In this document: positions 17,899-26,099 of the stretch, piece after piece
Layout: every line of letters begins with the position of its first letter
Position numbering within the stretch: the stretch's first letter is position 1
Origin: Marinobacter pelagius
GTDB taxonomy: Bacteria; Pseudomonadota; Gammaproteobacteria; Pseudomonadales; Oleiphilaceae
Direction of reading: 5' to 3'
Assembly: GCF_003315345.1 (NCBI RefSeq)
Contig: NZ_QNRO01000005.1
Coordinates: 143,229 to 207,228, forward strand
Length of the DNA: 64,000 bases
Notes under the pieces: model-generated
What the model saw: the letters and a program-made list of their open reading frames with translations, nothing else
Database searches by the model: none
What the model was told of the DNA's origin: nothing
Translations under genes and position numbers: made by a program

Positions 17899-18114
17899 AT
17901 GGCAAGGGACATCAAGCTCGGCTGGGATGTGGAGGCGCTGAACAAGGCCTACCGTCAGGGCCACCTGGCGGCCTCCATGGGCATGGCGAAGAGTCGCTGT
18001 CCGTATCGGGGCGATGTGGTGATAGCCGCCTGGGAAGCGGGCTGGGATGATGCCGAGGCGACCGCCCGCGATCAACGAAGCCAGCCCGACGATTTCTTTT
18101 CCCGCATTGCCTGA
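17899..18114 (+). CDS. rmf: Ribosome modulation factor
   Basis: A small basic protein that dimerises 70S ribosomes into inactive 100S particles in stationary phase. 71 residues. The core ALNKAYRQGHLAASMGMAKS, CPY and W..GW pattern matches RMF (A..RGY..G..G.....CPY....R..W..GWR). The N-terminal 10 residues and acidic C-terminus (DQRSQPDDFF) differ from the E. coli form. GGAGG stands well placed before the ATG. Assignment rests on the CPY/W..GW core. Confidence 0.85.
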   Translation: MARDIKLGWDVEALNKAYRQGHLAASMGMAKSRCPYRGDVVIAAWEAGWDDAEATARDQRSQPDDFFSRIA

Positions 18115-18206
18115 CTGCCACCGCCCACAAGCGCTTGAAGTTCCCCGGGGTTTAGGGTTAAGTGACGGGTCTCTGAGCTTCAAGTCTTCATTCCGAGGGT
18201 GTTGTT

Positions 18207-18713
18207 TTGGCTGGCAGATGGGTGTTTGCAGTTGTTTTTCTGGTCTGTGCCGGGTTGCTCGGCGTGGCCTTCTATATGGAGCACGTCATGGGCCTCGAGC
18301 CCTGTCCGCTGTGCTGGCTCCAGCGTTTCGGCTTCATGGGCGCCGGGCTGGTCAGCCTGCTGGCGTTCCTCCATGGCCCCACCGGCTGGGGCGTTCGTGT
18401 CTACGGCTTTTTGCTGGCACTGACCGCGGGAACCGGCCTGGGTATTGCCGGGCGCCAGCTGTGGCTGCAGAGTCTGCCAGCGGATCAGGTGCCTGCCTGC
18501 GGTCCGTCAGTGGATTACATGCTTGAGGTTCTGCCCTGGATGGAGGTGCTCACCACTGCCCTGCGCGGGACCGGCGACTGTGCCGCAGTGGTATGGCGAT
18601 TCCTGGGGCTGAGCATTCCGGGCTGGACTGCGGTGTTTTTCTCTGGGCTGGTTCTGGTCGGCCTCTTTTTCCTGTTCCGGCGACCGCAATCCCGTAGCTG
18701 GATTCGCAGCTGA
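18207..18713 (+). CDS. dsbB: Disulfide bond formation protein B
   Basis: An inner-membrane enzyme that reoxidises DsbA and passes electrons to quinone. 168 residues with four transmembrane helices. The two redox pairs are C33/C36 (EPCPLCWLQR) and C98/C124 in the second periplasmic loop. The start is TTG at 18207 because GAGGG (18195-18199) precedes it; a GTG at 18219 has no SD. The shallow TTG start suggests low translation. Related short paralogues (DsbI, DsbH) exist, but both cysteine pairs support DsbB. Confidence 0.93.
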   Translation: MAGRWVFAVVFLVCAGLLGVAFYMEHVMGLEPCPLCWLQRFGFMGAGLVSLLAFLHGPTGWGVRVYGFLLALTAGTGLGIAGRQLWLQSLPADQVPACGPSVDYMLEVLPWMEVLTTALRGTGDCAAVVWRFLGLSIPGWTAVFFSGLVLVGLFFLFRRPQSRSWIRS

Positions 18714-18816
18714 AACGGTTGCGGCCAACCGTGACGTTGGGGTACCTTGAATCCCGAACTGTAAGCAATTGCACCGGGGTCAAACGCTTCGGGTAAACGA
18801 GCGGAGAACAGGCGTC

Positions 18817-19296
18817 ATGTTGGAGAATTGCCGAAATGCCAGGGAACGCTGGGGCGGCGTCAGCGAACTGATTGATCGCTGGCTGAAAGAGCGTCAGGAG
18901 CTACTGGTCCATTACTGTGATTTGTCCGGAGAAAATGACTTCTCCCAGACCGAAGCCCTGACGGAAAAGTTCGTTCGCCTGTGCGAAGTGCTGGTGGATT
19001 ATGTCTCCGCGGGCCACTTCGAAATCTACGAGCAGCTGATCCAGGAAGCCCGCGAGTTCAACGACGGTGGCCTTGAGCTGGCGGCCAAGGTGTATCCGAA
19101 GATCGAGCAGACCACGGAAATCGCGCTCAACTTCAATGATCGTCTGAACGGCCAGTCACTCTCCGAAGCCCAGGTCCGGGAGCTGTTCAATGAACTGTCC
19201 AGGCTGGGGGAAGCGCTGGAGAGCCGGTTCGAGATGGAGGATTTCCTGATCGAGCACCTGCACAATGCCCATGCCGGGAAGGTCGCTTCCGCCTGA
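18817..19296 (+). CDS. algQ: Sigma-70 regulator Rsd/AlgQ
   Basis: An anti-sigma-70 protein that sequesters the housekeeping sigma factor as growth slows, and in Pseudomonas influences alginate and siderophore genes. The start ATG at 18817 gives 159 residues beginning MLENCRNARERWGGVSELIDRWL, essentially the AlgQ N-terminus; the longer frame from 18769 is not supported. All-helical composition. It pairs functionally with nearby rmf as a stationary-phase gene. A strong hairpin terminator follows. Confidence 0.93.
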   Translation: MLENCRNARERWGGVSELIDRWLKERQELLVHYCDLSGENDFSQTEALTEKFVRLCEVLVDYVSAGHFEIYEQLIQEAREFNDGGLELAAKVYPKIEQTTEIALNFNDRLNGQSLSEAQVRELFNELSRLGEALESRFEMEDFLIEHLHNAHAGKVASA

Positions 19297-19318
19297 CCTG
19301 TGTCCGGCCATCAGCCAT

Positions 19319-19362
19319 AAAAAAGCCTCAGCCCGACAAGTTGCCGGCACTGAGGCTTTTTT
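19319..19362. terminator. Bidirectional intrinsic terminator between algQ and the FKBP gene
   Basis: Arms AAAAAAGCCTCAG (19319-19331) and CTGAGGCTTTTTT (19350-19362) pair perfectly, with A- and T-tracts on the outside. It serves the two convergent genes. Confidence 0.9.
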
Positions 19363-19373
19363 GTGCCCGGAGC

Positions 19374-20111
19374 TTATTCGGAGGCTGAGTCCTCTCCGGC
19401 GTTTTCCTCGGGGTTGACGTCAAGCAGTTCGACATCGAACACCAGGGTCTCGTTGGGGCCGATCGCGCGGTTGCCACCCGGACCGTAGGCGAGTTCTGAC
19501 GGGATGTAGAGCTTGTAACGGGCACCTTCGCTCATCAGTTGCAGGCCCTCGGTCCAACCCGGAATGACCTGGTTCAGGGCGAAAGTGACCGGTTCGCCAC
19601 GCTCACGGGAGCTGTCAAACACCTCACCGGACAGCAGCTCGCCGGTGTAGTGAACCCTGACGGTATCCTCGGCGGATGGCTTCTCTCCGGTGCCTTCCTC
19701 GATCACTTCATACTGCAGGCCGGACTCGGTGGTCTCAACGCCGTCCTTTTCCGCATTTTCCGCCAGGAAGGCTTCGCCGGCCTCCTTGTTCTTCTGGGCC
19801 AGTTCGTCCATCTGCTTCTTCTGGTCTTCCTGCATCTGCTGCTGGTAGGCCATCAGGGCTTGCTGGATTTCCTCGCGGGTCAGGCGCTTGGTTTCCTCGT
19901 CACCGGCATGGCCATGCTGGATGCCTTGCAGGAACTGCTCCATCTGCAGGTCCGGCAGGTCATTGCTCATCCGCTCGCCAAGCACCAGGCCCATACCGTA
20001 ACTGACCTTCTGCTCGGTGGATTCCAGTTTGGGATCTTCGGGGGCTTCCGGTGGAGTGGAGCAACCGGTGACGACACCGGCCATGGCCAATGCAAGCAGG
20101 GTTTTCTTCAT
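19374..20111 (-). CDS. FKBP-type peptidyl-prolyl isomerase lipoprotein
   Basis: A periplasmic folding catalyst and chaperone of the FkpA/Mip type. 245 residues. Lipobox VVTGC with C17, a helical dimerisation domain (about 25-125, Gln/Lys/Glu-rich: QQALMAYQQQMQEDQKK) and a C-terminal FKBP domain (about 130-235) with VHYTGELLSGEVFDSS, VIPGWTEGLQLM and IPSELAYGPGG. The tail is acidic. Lipidation suggests it is tethered to the outer membrane like Mip. FkpA and FklB are the closest named relatives; I do not choose a symbol. Confidence 0.92.
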   Translation of the reverse strand: MKKTLLALAMAGVVTGCSTPPEAPEDPKLESTEQKVSYGMGLVLGERMSNDLPDLQMEQFLQGIQHGHAGDEETKRLTREEIQQALMAYQQQMQEDQKKQMDELAQKNKEAGEAFLAENAEKDGVETTESGLQYEVIEEGTGEKPSAEDTVRVHYTGELLSGEVFDSSRERGEPVTFALNQVIPGWTEGLQLMSEGARYKLYIPSELAYGPGGNRAIGPNETLVFDVELLDVNPEENAGEDSASE

Positions 20112-20243
20112 TACTGAGTCCTTAACGGTTTACGTAAGTGCGCGGGAGCGGCACTCCCGGATTGTCATCATTGAAACACAGAAGGTAACGGGTTCCGGCG
20201 CGAGATGCCACTGAACATGTGTTAAGGAACCCGACTCTTTCTG

Positions 20244-20633
20244 TCAGCTGCCGTTGCTGCCGGCGGTGGGGCCCAGGGAAAAGGGCGCACTGTAGGGGGA
20301 CTGCCAGTCGGTATCAGGGTCCTGGCCTGGAGATCCGCCGCGGGCCTTGTCCGGGCGTTCAATGGCCAGTGTATTCCAGGGTCCCTGGGCCGGGGGTTGG
20401 TCAGCATAGTGCCAGTTGCCGTCTGTGTCCTGCCATTTGAATATGATCTCCGGGCCTTCGGTTGGCACGGGGGAGGGCACCAGGCCCTCGAATGCAGGAA
20501 TTTCCTGCTCGGGTTCCTGATTGTCTGTTACGGGTTGGGATACCTCCTGGGGATCGTCAATTCCAAAGAACATCAGAACCAGAAGAAATCCCAGGGCCGG
20601 AAACGAGAGCCGGATGAGCCATTTCATCATCAT
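20244..20633 (-). CDS. DUF4124-like membrane-anchored protein
   Basis: 129 residues. An N-terminal transmembrane or signal segment (about 5-23) is followed by a Pro/Glu-rich linker and a short DUF4124-like motif, IFKWQDTDGNWHYADQPP (about 64-81). The C-terminus is low-complexity Gly/Pro/Ser. Function is unknown; DUF4124 is thought to form a small beta-rich periplasmic module. The start overlaps the stop of the upstream TIGR02444 gene by four bases (ATGA), so the two are coupled. Confidence 0.75.
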   Translation of the reverse strand: MMMKWLIRLSFPALGFLLVLMFFGIDDPQEVSQPVTDNQEPEQEIPAFEGLVPSPVPTEGPEIIFKWQDTDGNWHYADQPPAQGPWNTLAIERPDKARGGSPGQDPDTDWQSPYSAPFSLGPTAGSNGS

Positions 20634-21142
20634 GGCTGGGAGTCTCCATTGGAGAATGAGGCCAGAATATCGGCCAGTGTATTCAGCTCAACTGCTGCAT
20701 CGTTGGCCTGTTCCGGCCGGTAGGCAGCAGCGGCAAGGTTGTCTTGAATCAGCTGGGCATGTCCCGTCATATGGGCCTTGTCCGCAGTCTCAGTCGCAAG
20801 TTGTTGCCACGCCAGGGCCAGTTCCAGCTGCTCGGCCTGCAGTTCCAGGCCGGCGACGCCTTCGCGAAGGGTCTGGCAGTGTTCATGGCCTTTCGGGAGA
20901 TATCTTCGTACTGCCCGCAAAGCACCGGTTACATGCTGGCGCCACTCTGTTACCGTAGCGTGCTCCGTGCCGCTGTAGGGCCTGCCTTCAAGGGCCAGCC
21001 AGCCGGCGCATAAAATACGTGTAACGCTCCAGCCCCGATCCTGGAGCGCAAGACAGGTTCGCTGAGTGCCGGGCTTTTGCCAGAACGCCAAGGCAAAACG
21101 CCAAATCGGGTTGTCCGGTTCCAGTTTTTCCGGTAATTCCAC
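20630..21142 (-). CDS. TIGR02444-family protein
   Basis: 170 residues, mostly helical, cytoplasmic. The N-terminal part (PIWRFALAFWQKPGTQRTCLALQDR, then GWSVTRILCAGWLA) matches the TIGR02444 pattern found next to yheS in Pseudomonas-like genomes. It is divergent from yheS with 42 bases between starts. No biochemical role is known to me. It forms a two-gene coupled unit with the DUF4124-like gene. Confidence 0.82.
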   Translation of the reverse strand: MELPEKLEPDNPIWRFALAFWQKPGTQRTCLALQDRGWSVTRILCAGWLALEGRPYSGTEHATVTEWRQHVTGALRAVRRYLPKGHEHCQTLREGVAGLELQAEQLELALAWQQLATETADKAHMTGHAQLIQDNLAAAAYRPEQANDAAVELNTLADILASFSNGDSQP

Positions 21143-21184
21143 GCCGAACCTGCCCTGACCATCTTACGCTGATAAAATGGATTT

Positions 21185-23131
21185 ATGTTAACGATTACTG
21201 ATCTCAGTTTACAACGGGGCGGTGTCTGGTTGCTAGAATCCGTGAATCTCACGGTTCAGCCCGGCCAGAGAGTTGCCATCGTAGGTGCCAATGGTGCCGG
21301 TAAATCCAGCCTTTTCCAGCTCTTGTTGGGCCAGTTGGCGCCGGAGCAGGGCAGTGTTTCCCTGCCCGGGGGCTGCCGCATCGCCCACATGGCCCAGGAA
21401 GTGGCGGCGTCAGAACGCAGTGCACGGGATTTTGTGCTCGATGGCGACCTCGACCTGCGCCGAATGGAGGCCGAGCTCGCCCGGGCCGAAGCGGCCGGTG
21501 ACGACCATGCCGTGGCGAGGATTCACGGCGAGCTGGATGTGCATGAGGCCTGGTCGGCGCCGCGCCGGGCCGAGTCCTTGCTTCGCGGCCTGGGATTTGC
21601 CGACGGGGATGCGGAACGACCGGTTGCGGCTTTCTCCGGTGGCTGGCGGATTCGTCTGAACCTTGCCCAGGCGCTGATGCGGCCTTCGGATCTGTTGTTG
21701 CTGGACGAACCCACCAACCACCTGGACCTGGATGCCTGCCTGTGGCTGGAGAACTGGCTCCGGCGCTATCCCGGAACTCTGCTGTTCATTTCCCACGACC
21801 GGGACTTCATGGATCGGGTTGCCTCCCACGTGGTGCATTTCGATCAGCGTAAACTGGAGCTATACACCGGCAACTACTCCGCCTTCGAACGCCAGCGTGG
21901 CGAGCGTCTGTCCCAGCAACAGGCCAACTATGAGCGCCAGCAGGCGCGAATCGCCGAGATCCAGCGCTTTATCGACCGGTTCAAGGCCAAGGCCACCAAG
22001 GCCCGCCAGGCCCAGAGCCGGGTCAAGGCCCTGGAGCGGATGGAGCGCATCGCCCCGGCCCACATCGACTCTCCATTCAGTTTCGAGTTCCCGGTGGCGG
22101 AAAAAGTCTCCAATCCGTTGCTGTCCATTCGCAACGGACGGGCGGGCTATGGCGACACCGTCATCCTGGACAATATCAACCTGACGCTGTTGCCGGGCAG
22201 CCGGGTCGGCCTGCTGGGTCCCAACGGCGCCGGCAAGTCCACCCTGATGGATGCCCTCCGGGGTGAAAGCACCTTGCTGGGCGGCGAGCGAACCTGTGGC
22301 GAGCACCTGGCCATCGGCTATTTCGCACAGCACCAGCTCGAGTCTCTGGATCTGGATGCCAGCCCTTTCCTGCATCTGCAACGCCTGACGCCGAAAGCGT
22401 CGGAGCAGAGCATTCGCAACTTCCTGGGCGGCTTTGATTTCCATGGCGATGAGGCCCTGAGCCCGATCCGCTCCTTCTCCGGTGGCGAGAAGGCCCGGGT
22501 GGCCCTGGCCGTGATCGCCTGGCAGCGCCCGAACCTGCTGCTGCTCGACGAGCCCACCAACCATCTGGATCTCGAAATGCGGCAGTCGCTGACCATGGCC
22601 CTGCAGAATTTCGAGGGCGCCATCGTGGTGGTCTCCCACGACCGGCACCTGCTACGCAACACGGTCGACAACTTCTGGCTGGTCAATGACGGCCGGGTCG
22701 CCGAGTACGATGGCGATCTGGAAGACTACGAACGCTGGCTGGCTGACCGGCGCAAGGAAAGGGACGAGGGCGAGGCTCCCCGTCGGGAGACCGCCGAGGC
22801 AACCGCGGCCCGGGCGGCCAATGGCGTGGGTGAAAGTGCCGACGATCGCAAGGCCCGCAAGCGCATGGAAGCCGAGATTCGCAAGAAGCTAAGCCCCTAC
22901 CGGAAACAGCAGACCAGTCTGGAAAAAGAGATGGAGCAGTTGCAGCAGACGCTGGTACGGCTGGAGCAGGATCTGTCGGATCCGGGATTGTATGGCGAAG
23001 CGGGAAAAGCCAGCTTGAACGAATTACTCGCTAACCAGGCCGACGCCAGCCGGCGACTGGAAGAGGTCGAGGCGCAGTGGCTGGAGGTCAGCGAGACTGT
23101 CGAGGCGCTGGAAGAAGAGCTGGCCGGCTAG
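21185..23131 (+). CDS. yheS: ABC-F ATPase YheS
   Basis: A soluble tandem ATP-binding cassette protein of the ABC-F group, which acts on ribosomes. 648 residues. Walker A motifs GANGAGKS (34-41) and GPNGAGKS (second cassette), signatures FSGGWR and FSGGEK, and twin LLLDEPTNHLDLD Walker B segments. The long linker (about 235-300) carries KAKATKARQAQSRVKALERME, which matches E. coli YheS. The C-terminal coiled coil runs from about 540. Uup is the main alternative; overall similarity favours YheS. Confidence 0.93.
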   Translation: MLTITDLSLQRGGVWLLESVNLTVQPGQRVAIVGANGAGKSSLFQLLLGQLAPEQGSVSLPGGCRIAHMAQEVAASERSARDFVLDGDLDLRRMEAELARAEAAGDDHAVARIHGELDVHEAWSAPRRAESLLRGLGFADGDAERPVAAFSGGWRIRLNLAQALMRPSDLLLLDEPTNHLDLDACLWLENWLRRYPGTLLFISHDRDFMDRVASHVVHFDQRKLELYTGNYSAFERQRGERLSQQQANYERQQARIAEIQRFIDRFKAKATKARQAQSRVKALERMERIAPAHIDSPFSFEFPVAEKVSNPLLSIRNGRAGYGDTVILDNINLTLLPGSRVGLLGPNGAGKSTLMDALRGESTLLGGERTCGEHLAIGYFAQHQLESLDLDASPFLHLQRLTPKASEQSIRNFLGGFDFHGDEALSPIRSFSGGEKARVALAVIAWQRPNLLLLDEPTNHLDLEMRQSLTMALQNFEGAIVVVSHDRHLLRNTVDNFWLVNDGRVAEYDGDLEDYERWLADRRKERDEGEAPRRETAEATAARAANGVGESADDRKARKRMEAEIRKKLSPYRKQQTSLEKEMEQLQQTLVRLEQDLSDPGLYGEAGKASLNELLANQADASRRLEEVEAQWLEVSETVEALEEELAG

Positions 23132-23159
23132 TGTTCTGTCAACGAATCCCTGCCGGACA

Positions 23160-24734
23160 CTAGTCCGGATTGATTTTCAGGGTGAAGTCCTGCCGCGCCA
23201 GGTAGTCCCGTTCGTTCTTGAGGTCGGCCAGGGTCAATGGCCGGTCATCGAGCCAGCCGTCCGGAAAGGTGACGGTCAGCTTGTCGTTGCCCGGTTCCAG
23301 CCGGAATTCCGGTGGCGGCTCCATGTCCCTGGGATGCTGCAGCAGCACGGCCAGCCGAACCAGGATGCACAGGCGGCGTAGGCGCGAGGTATCTTCCGGG
23401 TCGAGTCCTTCGAAGATGGTCGGTGCAAACTTGCGCCGATGGCCCCGGACGAGCGTCGCCAGATCCCGCTGGAACTGCTGGCTGAAGCCCGGAAGATCCG
23501 AGTATCGAAGCAGGTAGGCTCCGTGCTTGTGGTACTGGCTGTGGGAAATGGTCAGGCCGATCTCATGCAGCCGGCAGGCCCACCGCAGTACTTCCTCGTC
23601 CGTAGCGGTGCGCAGACCCCACTGGTCTGCAACCTGCTCCCAGGCCGTCACGGCGGTTGCCTCCACGGCGGCACCATGGGCCTGATCCACGTGATAACGT
23701 TCCTGCAGTGCCGAGATGGTGCGCTCGCGCACGTCCTCGTGCTGGATCCGCCCGACGATGTCATAGAGCAGGCCCTCCCGCAGAGCGCCGTCAGCGAAGG
23801 CCATGTCCTCGATGCCCAGGGACTGGAAGGCCCCCATCAGAATGGCAAAACCACCGGGGAAGATGCTCTGCCGGTCCGAACGCACCCCAAGATCGCCGAG
23901 CTTGTCGGTCTTGCCCATGTCCACCAGGCGCTTGCGCAGCTCCTGCATCCCGGCACGGGTGATGGTGCCGTCGGTAATCTTCAGGGTTGCCAGCACACTG
24001 GCAATCGCCTTGATGGTGCCGGAGGAGCCGACCGCACTCTGCCAGCCCACATTCCGGTAATGCTGGCGGATATTCAGTAATTCCTGCTCGGCATGGGTCA
24101 CCGCCCGGTCCATCTGGCGCCGGGTGATCTTGCCGTCGGGAAAGTAGCGGTTGCGAAAAGACACGCAGCCCATGTGCAGGCTTTCCAGTTCCTGGGGCTC
24201 GAACCGCTGGCCAATGATGAACTCGGTGCTGCCGCCGCCGATATCGATCACCAGCCGCCGGCCGATGTCGTCGGACAGGGTATGGGAAACGCCCAGATAG
24301 ATCAGGCGGGCTTCCTCCCGGCCGGCGATGATCTCGACCGGGTAGCCCAGAACTTCCTCGGCACGATTCATGAACTGGTGGGCGTTGCGGGCTACGCGAA
24401 GGGCGTTGGTGCCCACCACCTGGACGGCCTCCGGCGGCATTCCACGCAGCCGCTGTGCAAACCGGCTCAGGCATTCCAGTGCACGAGCCTGGGCTTCTTC
24501 GGTGAGACGGTTGTACTGGTCCAGGCCGGCGCCCAGCTGCACCTTCTCGCCCATTTTTTCCAGGGTACGGATTTCTCCGTGTACCAGCCGGGCCACGACC
24601 ATGTGGAAACTGTTGGATCCCATATCAATGGCTGCCAGCATCTCCGGCCCTTGTGCAGCGTTTTCGGCGTTGTTGTCGGCCGTCACGTCGTCAGAAATCC
24701 TTGTGAGATGAACTTGCCGGGTACTATAAGCCAT
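23160..24734 (-). CDS. ppx: Exopolyphosphatase
   Basis: A Ppx/GppA phosphatase that removes terminal phosphates from polyphosphate. 524 residues: an actin-like ATPase fold with AAIDMGSNSFHMVVAR (about 34), EEARLIYLGV, VIDIGGGSTEF and GSSGTIKAI, then a C-terminal HD-like helical domain (from about 330). GGAG lies before the ATG at 24734. Length favours Ppx over GppA. It is divergent from trxA, the arrangement seen in Pseudomonas. Confidence 0.93.
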   Translation of the reverse strand: MAYSTRQVHLTRISDDVTADNNAENAAQGPEMLAAIDMGSNSFHMVVARLVHGEIRTLEKMGEKVQLGAGLDQYNRLTEEAQARALECLSRFAQRLRGMPPEAVQVVGTNALRVARNAHQFMNRAEEVLGYPVEIIAGREEARLIYLGVSHTLSDDIGRRLVIDIGGGSTEFIIGQRFEPQELESLHMGCVSFRNRYFPDGKITRRQMDRAVTHAEQELLNIRQHYRNVGWQSAVGSSGTIKAIASVLATLKITDGTITRAGMQELRKRLVDMGKTDKLGDLGVRSDRQSIFPGGFAILMGAFQSLGIEDMAFADGALREGLLYDIVGRIQHEDVRERTISALQERYHVDQAHGAAVEATAVTAWEQVADQWGLRTATDEEVLRWACRLHEIGLTISHSQYHKHGAYLLRYSDLPGFSQQFQRDLATLVRGHRRKFAPTIFEGLDPEDTSRLRRLCILVRLAVLLQHPRDMEPPPEFRLEPGNDKLTVTFPDGWLDDRPLTLADLKNERDYLARQDFTLKINPD

Positions 24735-24773
24735 CTGTCTCCGGCCTGTCAGTAACAGAACGCCCCGCCCAAT

Positions 24774-24785
24774 TGACCGCGGTCA
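24774..24785. promoter_or_regulatory. 12-bp palindrome in the ppx/trxA divergent region
   Basis: TGACCGCGGTCA is a perfect palindrome 39 bases upstream of ppx and about 190 bases upstream of trxA. Its position could suit an operator acting on ppx. I know no regulator for this exact motif, and a 12-bp palindrome can occur by chance in GC-rich DNA. Confidence 0.3.
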
Positions 24786-24977
24786 GCATCCTGGCGATGA
24801 ATAGTGTGGGATCTACTGCTTCACATCGGCCTGATCAATCGCGTAAAGTATTGCGTAACTTGAGCAGGTTGAACGGCTGTTCTATTGGCAGCCTTCAGAC
24901 TACAGTCAACAGCACCCCTGCCGGCTCGCGCGACCGCGCGGTACAGTCATTGGCGGTGCCTGAATCAGGAAAAGGTA

Positions 24978-25304
24978 ATGAGCGGAAATATCGTAAATGT
25001 CACCGACGCTTCTTTTGAGCAGGATGTACTGAAGTCCGACGTTCCCGTACTGGTGGACTACTGGGCCGAGTGGTGTGGCCCCTGCAAGATGATTGCACCG
25101 GTCCTCGAAGAGATTGCCGACGAGTACGAAGGCAAGCTGAAGGTCTGCAAGCTGAACATCGACGAGAACGAGCAGACGCCGCCCAAGTTCAACATCCGGG
25201 GTATCCCGACCCTGATGCTGTTCAAGAACGGCAACGTTGACGCAACGAAGGTTGGTGCCCTGTCCAAATCCCAGCTGGCCGCCTTCCTCGACAGCAACCT
25301 CTGA
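24978..25304 (+). CDS. trxA: Thioredoxin 1
   Basis: The cytoplasmic disulfide reductase. 108 residues from the ATG at 24978, preceded by AGGAAAAGG. The active site is W32-C33-G-P-C36 and the cis-proline loop is GIPT. The upstream 240 bases hold the ppx/trxA divergent promoters. In Pseudomonas trxA is followed directly by rho; here an opposed four-gene molybdenum-cofactor cluster lies between. Confidence 0.97.
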   Translation: MSGNIVNVTDASFEQDVLKSDVPVLVDYWAEWCGPCKMIAPVLEEIADEYEGKLKVCKLNIDENEQTPPKFNIRGIPTLMLFKNGNVDATKVGALSKSQLAAFLDSNL

Positions 25305-25322
25305 TCCCGTTGCTGCCGGAAA

Positions 25323-25358
25323 ACCGCCCCTGAACAAGGTTCACGGGCGGTTTTTTTA
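25323..25358 (+). terminator. Intrinsic terminator of trxA
   Basis: Stem ACCGCCCCTGAAC (25323-25335) pairs with GTTCACGGGCGGT (25339-25351) with one mismatch, followed by a run of T. It closes trxA before the convergent moaE. Confidence 0.88.
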
Positions 25359-25388
25359 TTGCCTCGAGAAAATCACGTCCCCGGGAAA

Positions 25389-25835
25389 TCAGTCCCAGGC
25401 CTCGGACCGGTCCCGGTCAGACGCCTTCTGTTCCACCCAGTGCTCGGTGTTCCCGGTAATCTCCTTTTTCCAGAATGGCGCCGAGGTCTTCAGCGCGTCC
25501 ATGATGAATTCGCAGGCGGCGAAGGCATCTCCCCGGTGGGCACTGCAAACACCCACAAAGACGATCTGGTCACACAGATCCAGGCGCCCGACCCGGTGAA
25601 TCACCCTGGCCTTGCGTACATCCCAGCGCTGGGAGGCCTGATCAATCAGCCCCTGGATCACCTGTTCGGTCATCCCCGGGTAATGCTCCAGGTACAATCC
25701 GGTCACCCCCTGGAGATCACCGCTGTCCCGAACCAGCCCGGTAAACGTCGCAATGGCTCCGGTGCCTGCGCCGCTGTCCCGTAGCGCCTGGTATTCCGCT
25801 GCCGGATCGAAATCGTCAGTCTGGACCGTGATCAT
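25389..25835 (-). CDS. moaE: Molybdopterin synthase catalytic subunit
   Basis: Inserts dithiolene sulfur into cyclic pyranopterin monophosphate together with MoaD. 148 residues. Conserved TGAIATFTGLVRD at the start, YLEHYPGM, HRVGRLDLCDQIVFVGV, SAHRGDAFAACEFIMD and the catalytic LKTSAPFWKKE. One base separates it from moaD. It is the last gene of the cluster. Confidence 0.95.
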   Translation of the reverse strand: MITVQTDDFDPAAEYQALRDSGAGTGAIATFTGLVRDSGDLQGVTGLYLEHYPGMTEQVIQGLIDQASQRWDVRKARVIHRVGRLDLCDQIVFVGVCSAHRGDAFAACEFIMDALKTSAPFWKKEITGNTEHWVEQKASDRDRSEAWD

Positions 25836-25836
25836 C

Positions 25837-26097
25837 TCAACCTCCGGTTACCGGCGGGAAAAAGGCCACTTCGTCCCCGGCTTTCACCGGGGTCGACGGT
25901 TTGGCCATCGCCTGGTTGACCGCGATCATGACCGGCTGGTCGCCCTGCAGTTGGGCCCAGGGGCCGCCCCTGGCAGCCAGTTCGGCGAGAATGTCACCGG
26001 TGGTCAGGTCCGGCGATGCCGCCATCTCCAGGCTTTCGGTGTCCAATTCTTCGCGCAGGCGCGCGAAAAACCGCACAGTCAATGTTTCAGTGTTCAT
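25837..26097 (-). CDS. moaD: Molybdopterin synthase sulfur carrier subunit
   Basis: A ubiquitin-like 86-residue protein whose C-terminal Gly-Gly (PPVTGG) is adenylated and thiocarboxylated to carry sulfur. The start VRFFARLRE and the DEVAFFPPVTGG end are typical. It lies between moeA (2-base gap) and moaE (1-base gap), consistent with one transcript. Confidence 0.95.
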   Translation of the reverse strand: MNTETLTVRFFARLREELDTESLEMAASPDLTTGDILAELAARGGPWAQLQGDQPVMIAVNQAMAKPSTPVKAGDEVAFFPPVTGG

Positions 26098-26099
26098 AA

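Noticed and set aside
23129..23161. Possible terminator between yheS and ppx
   Set aside because: CTAGTGT/ACACTAG arms can pair, but the loop is long and no T-tract follows on either side.
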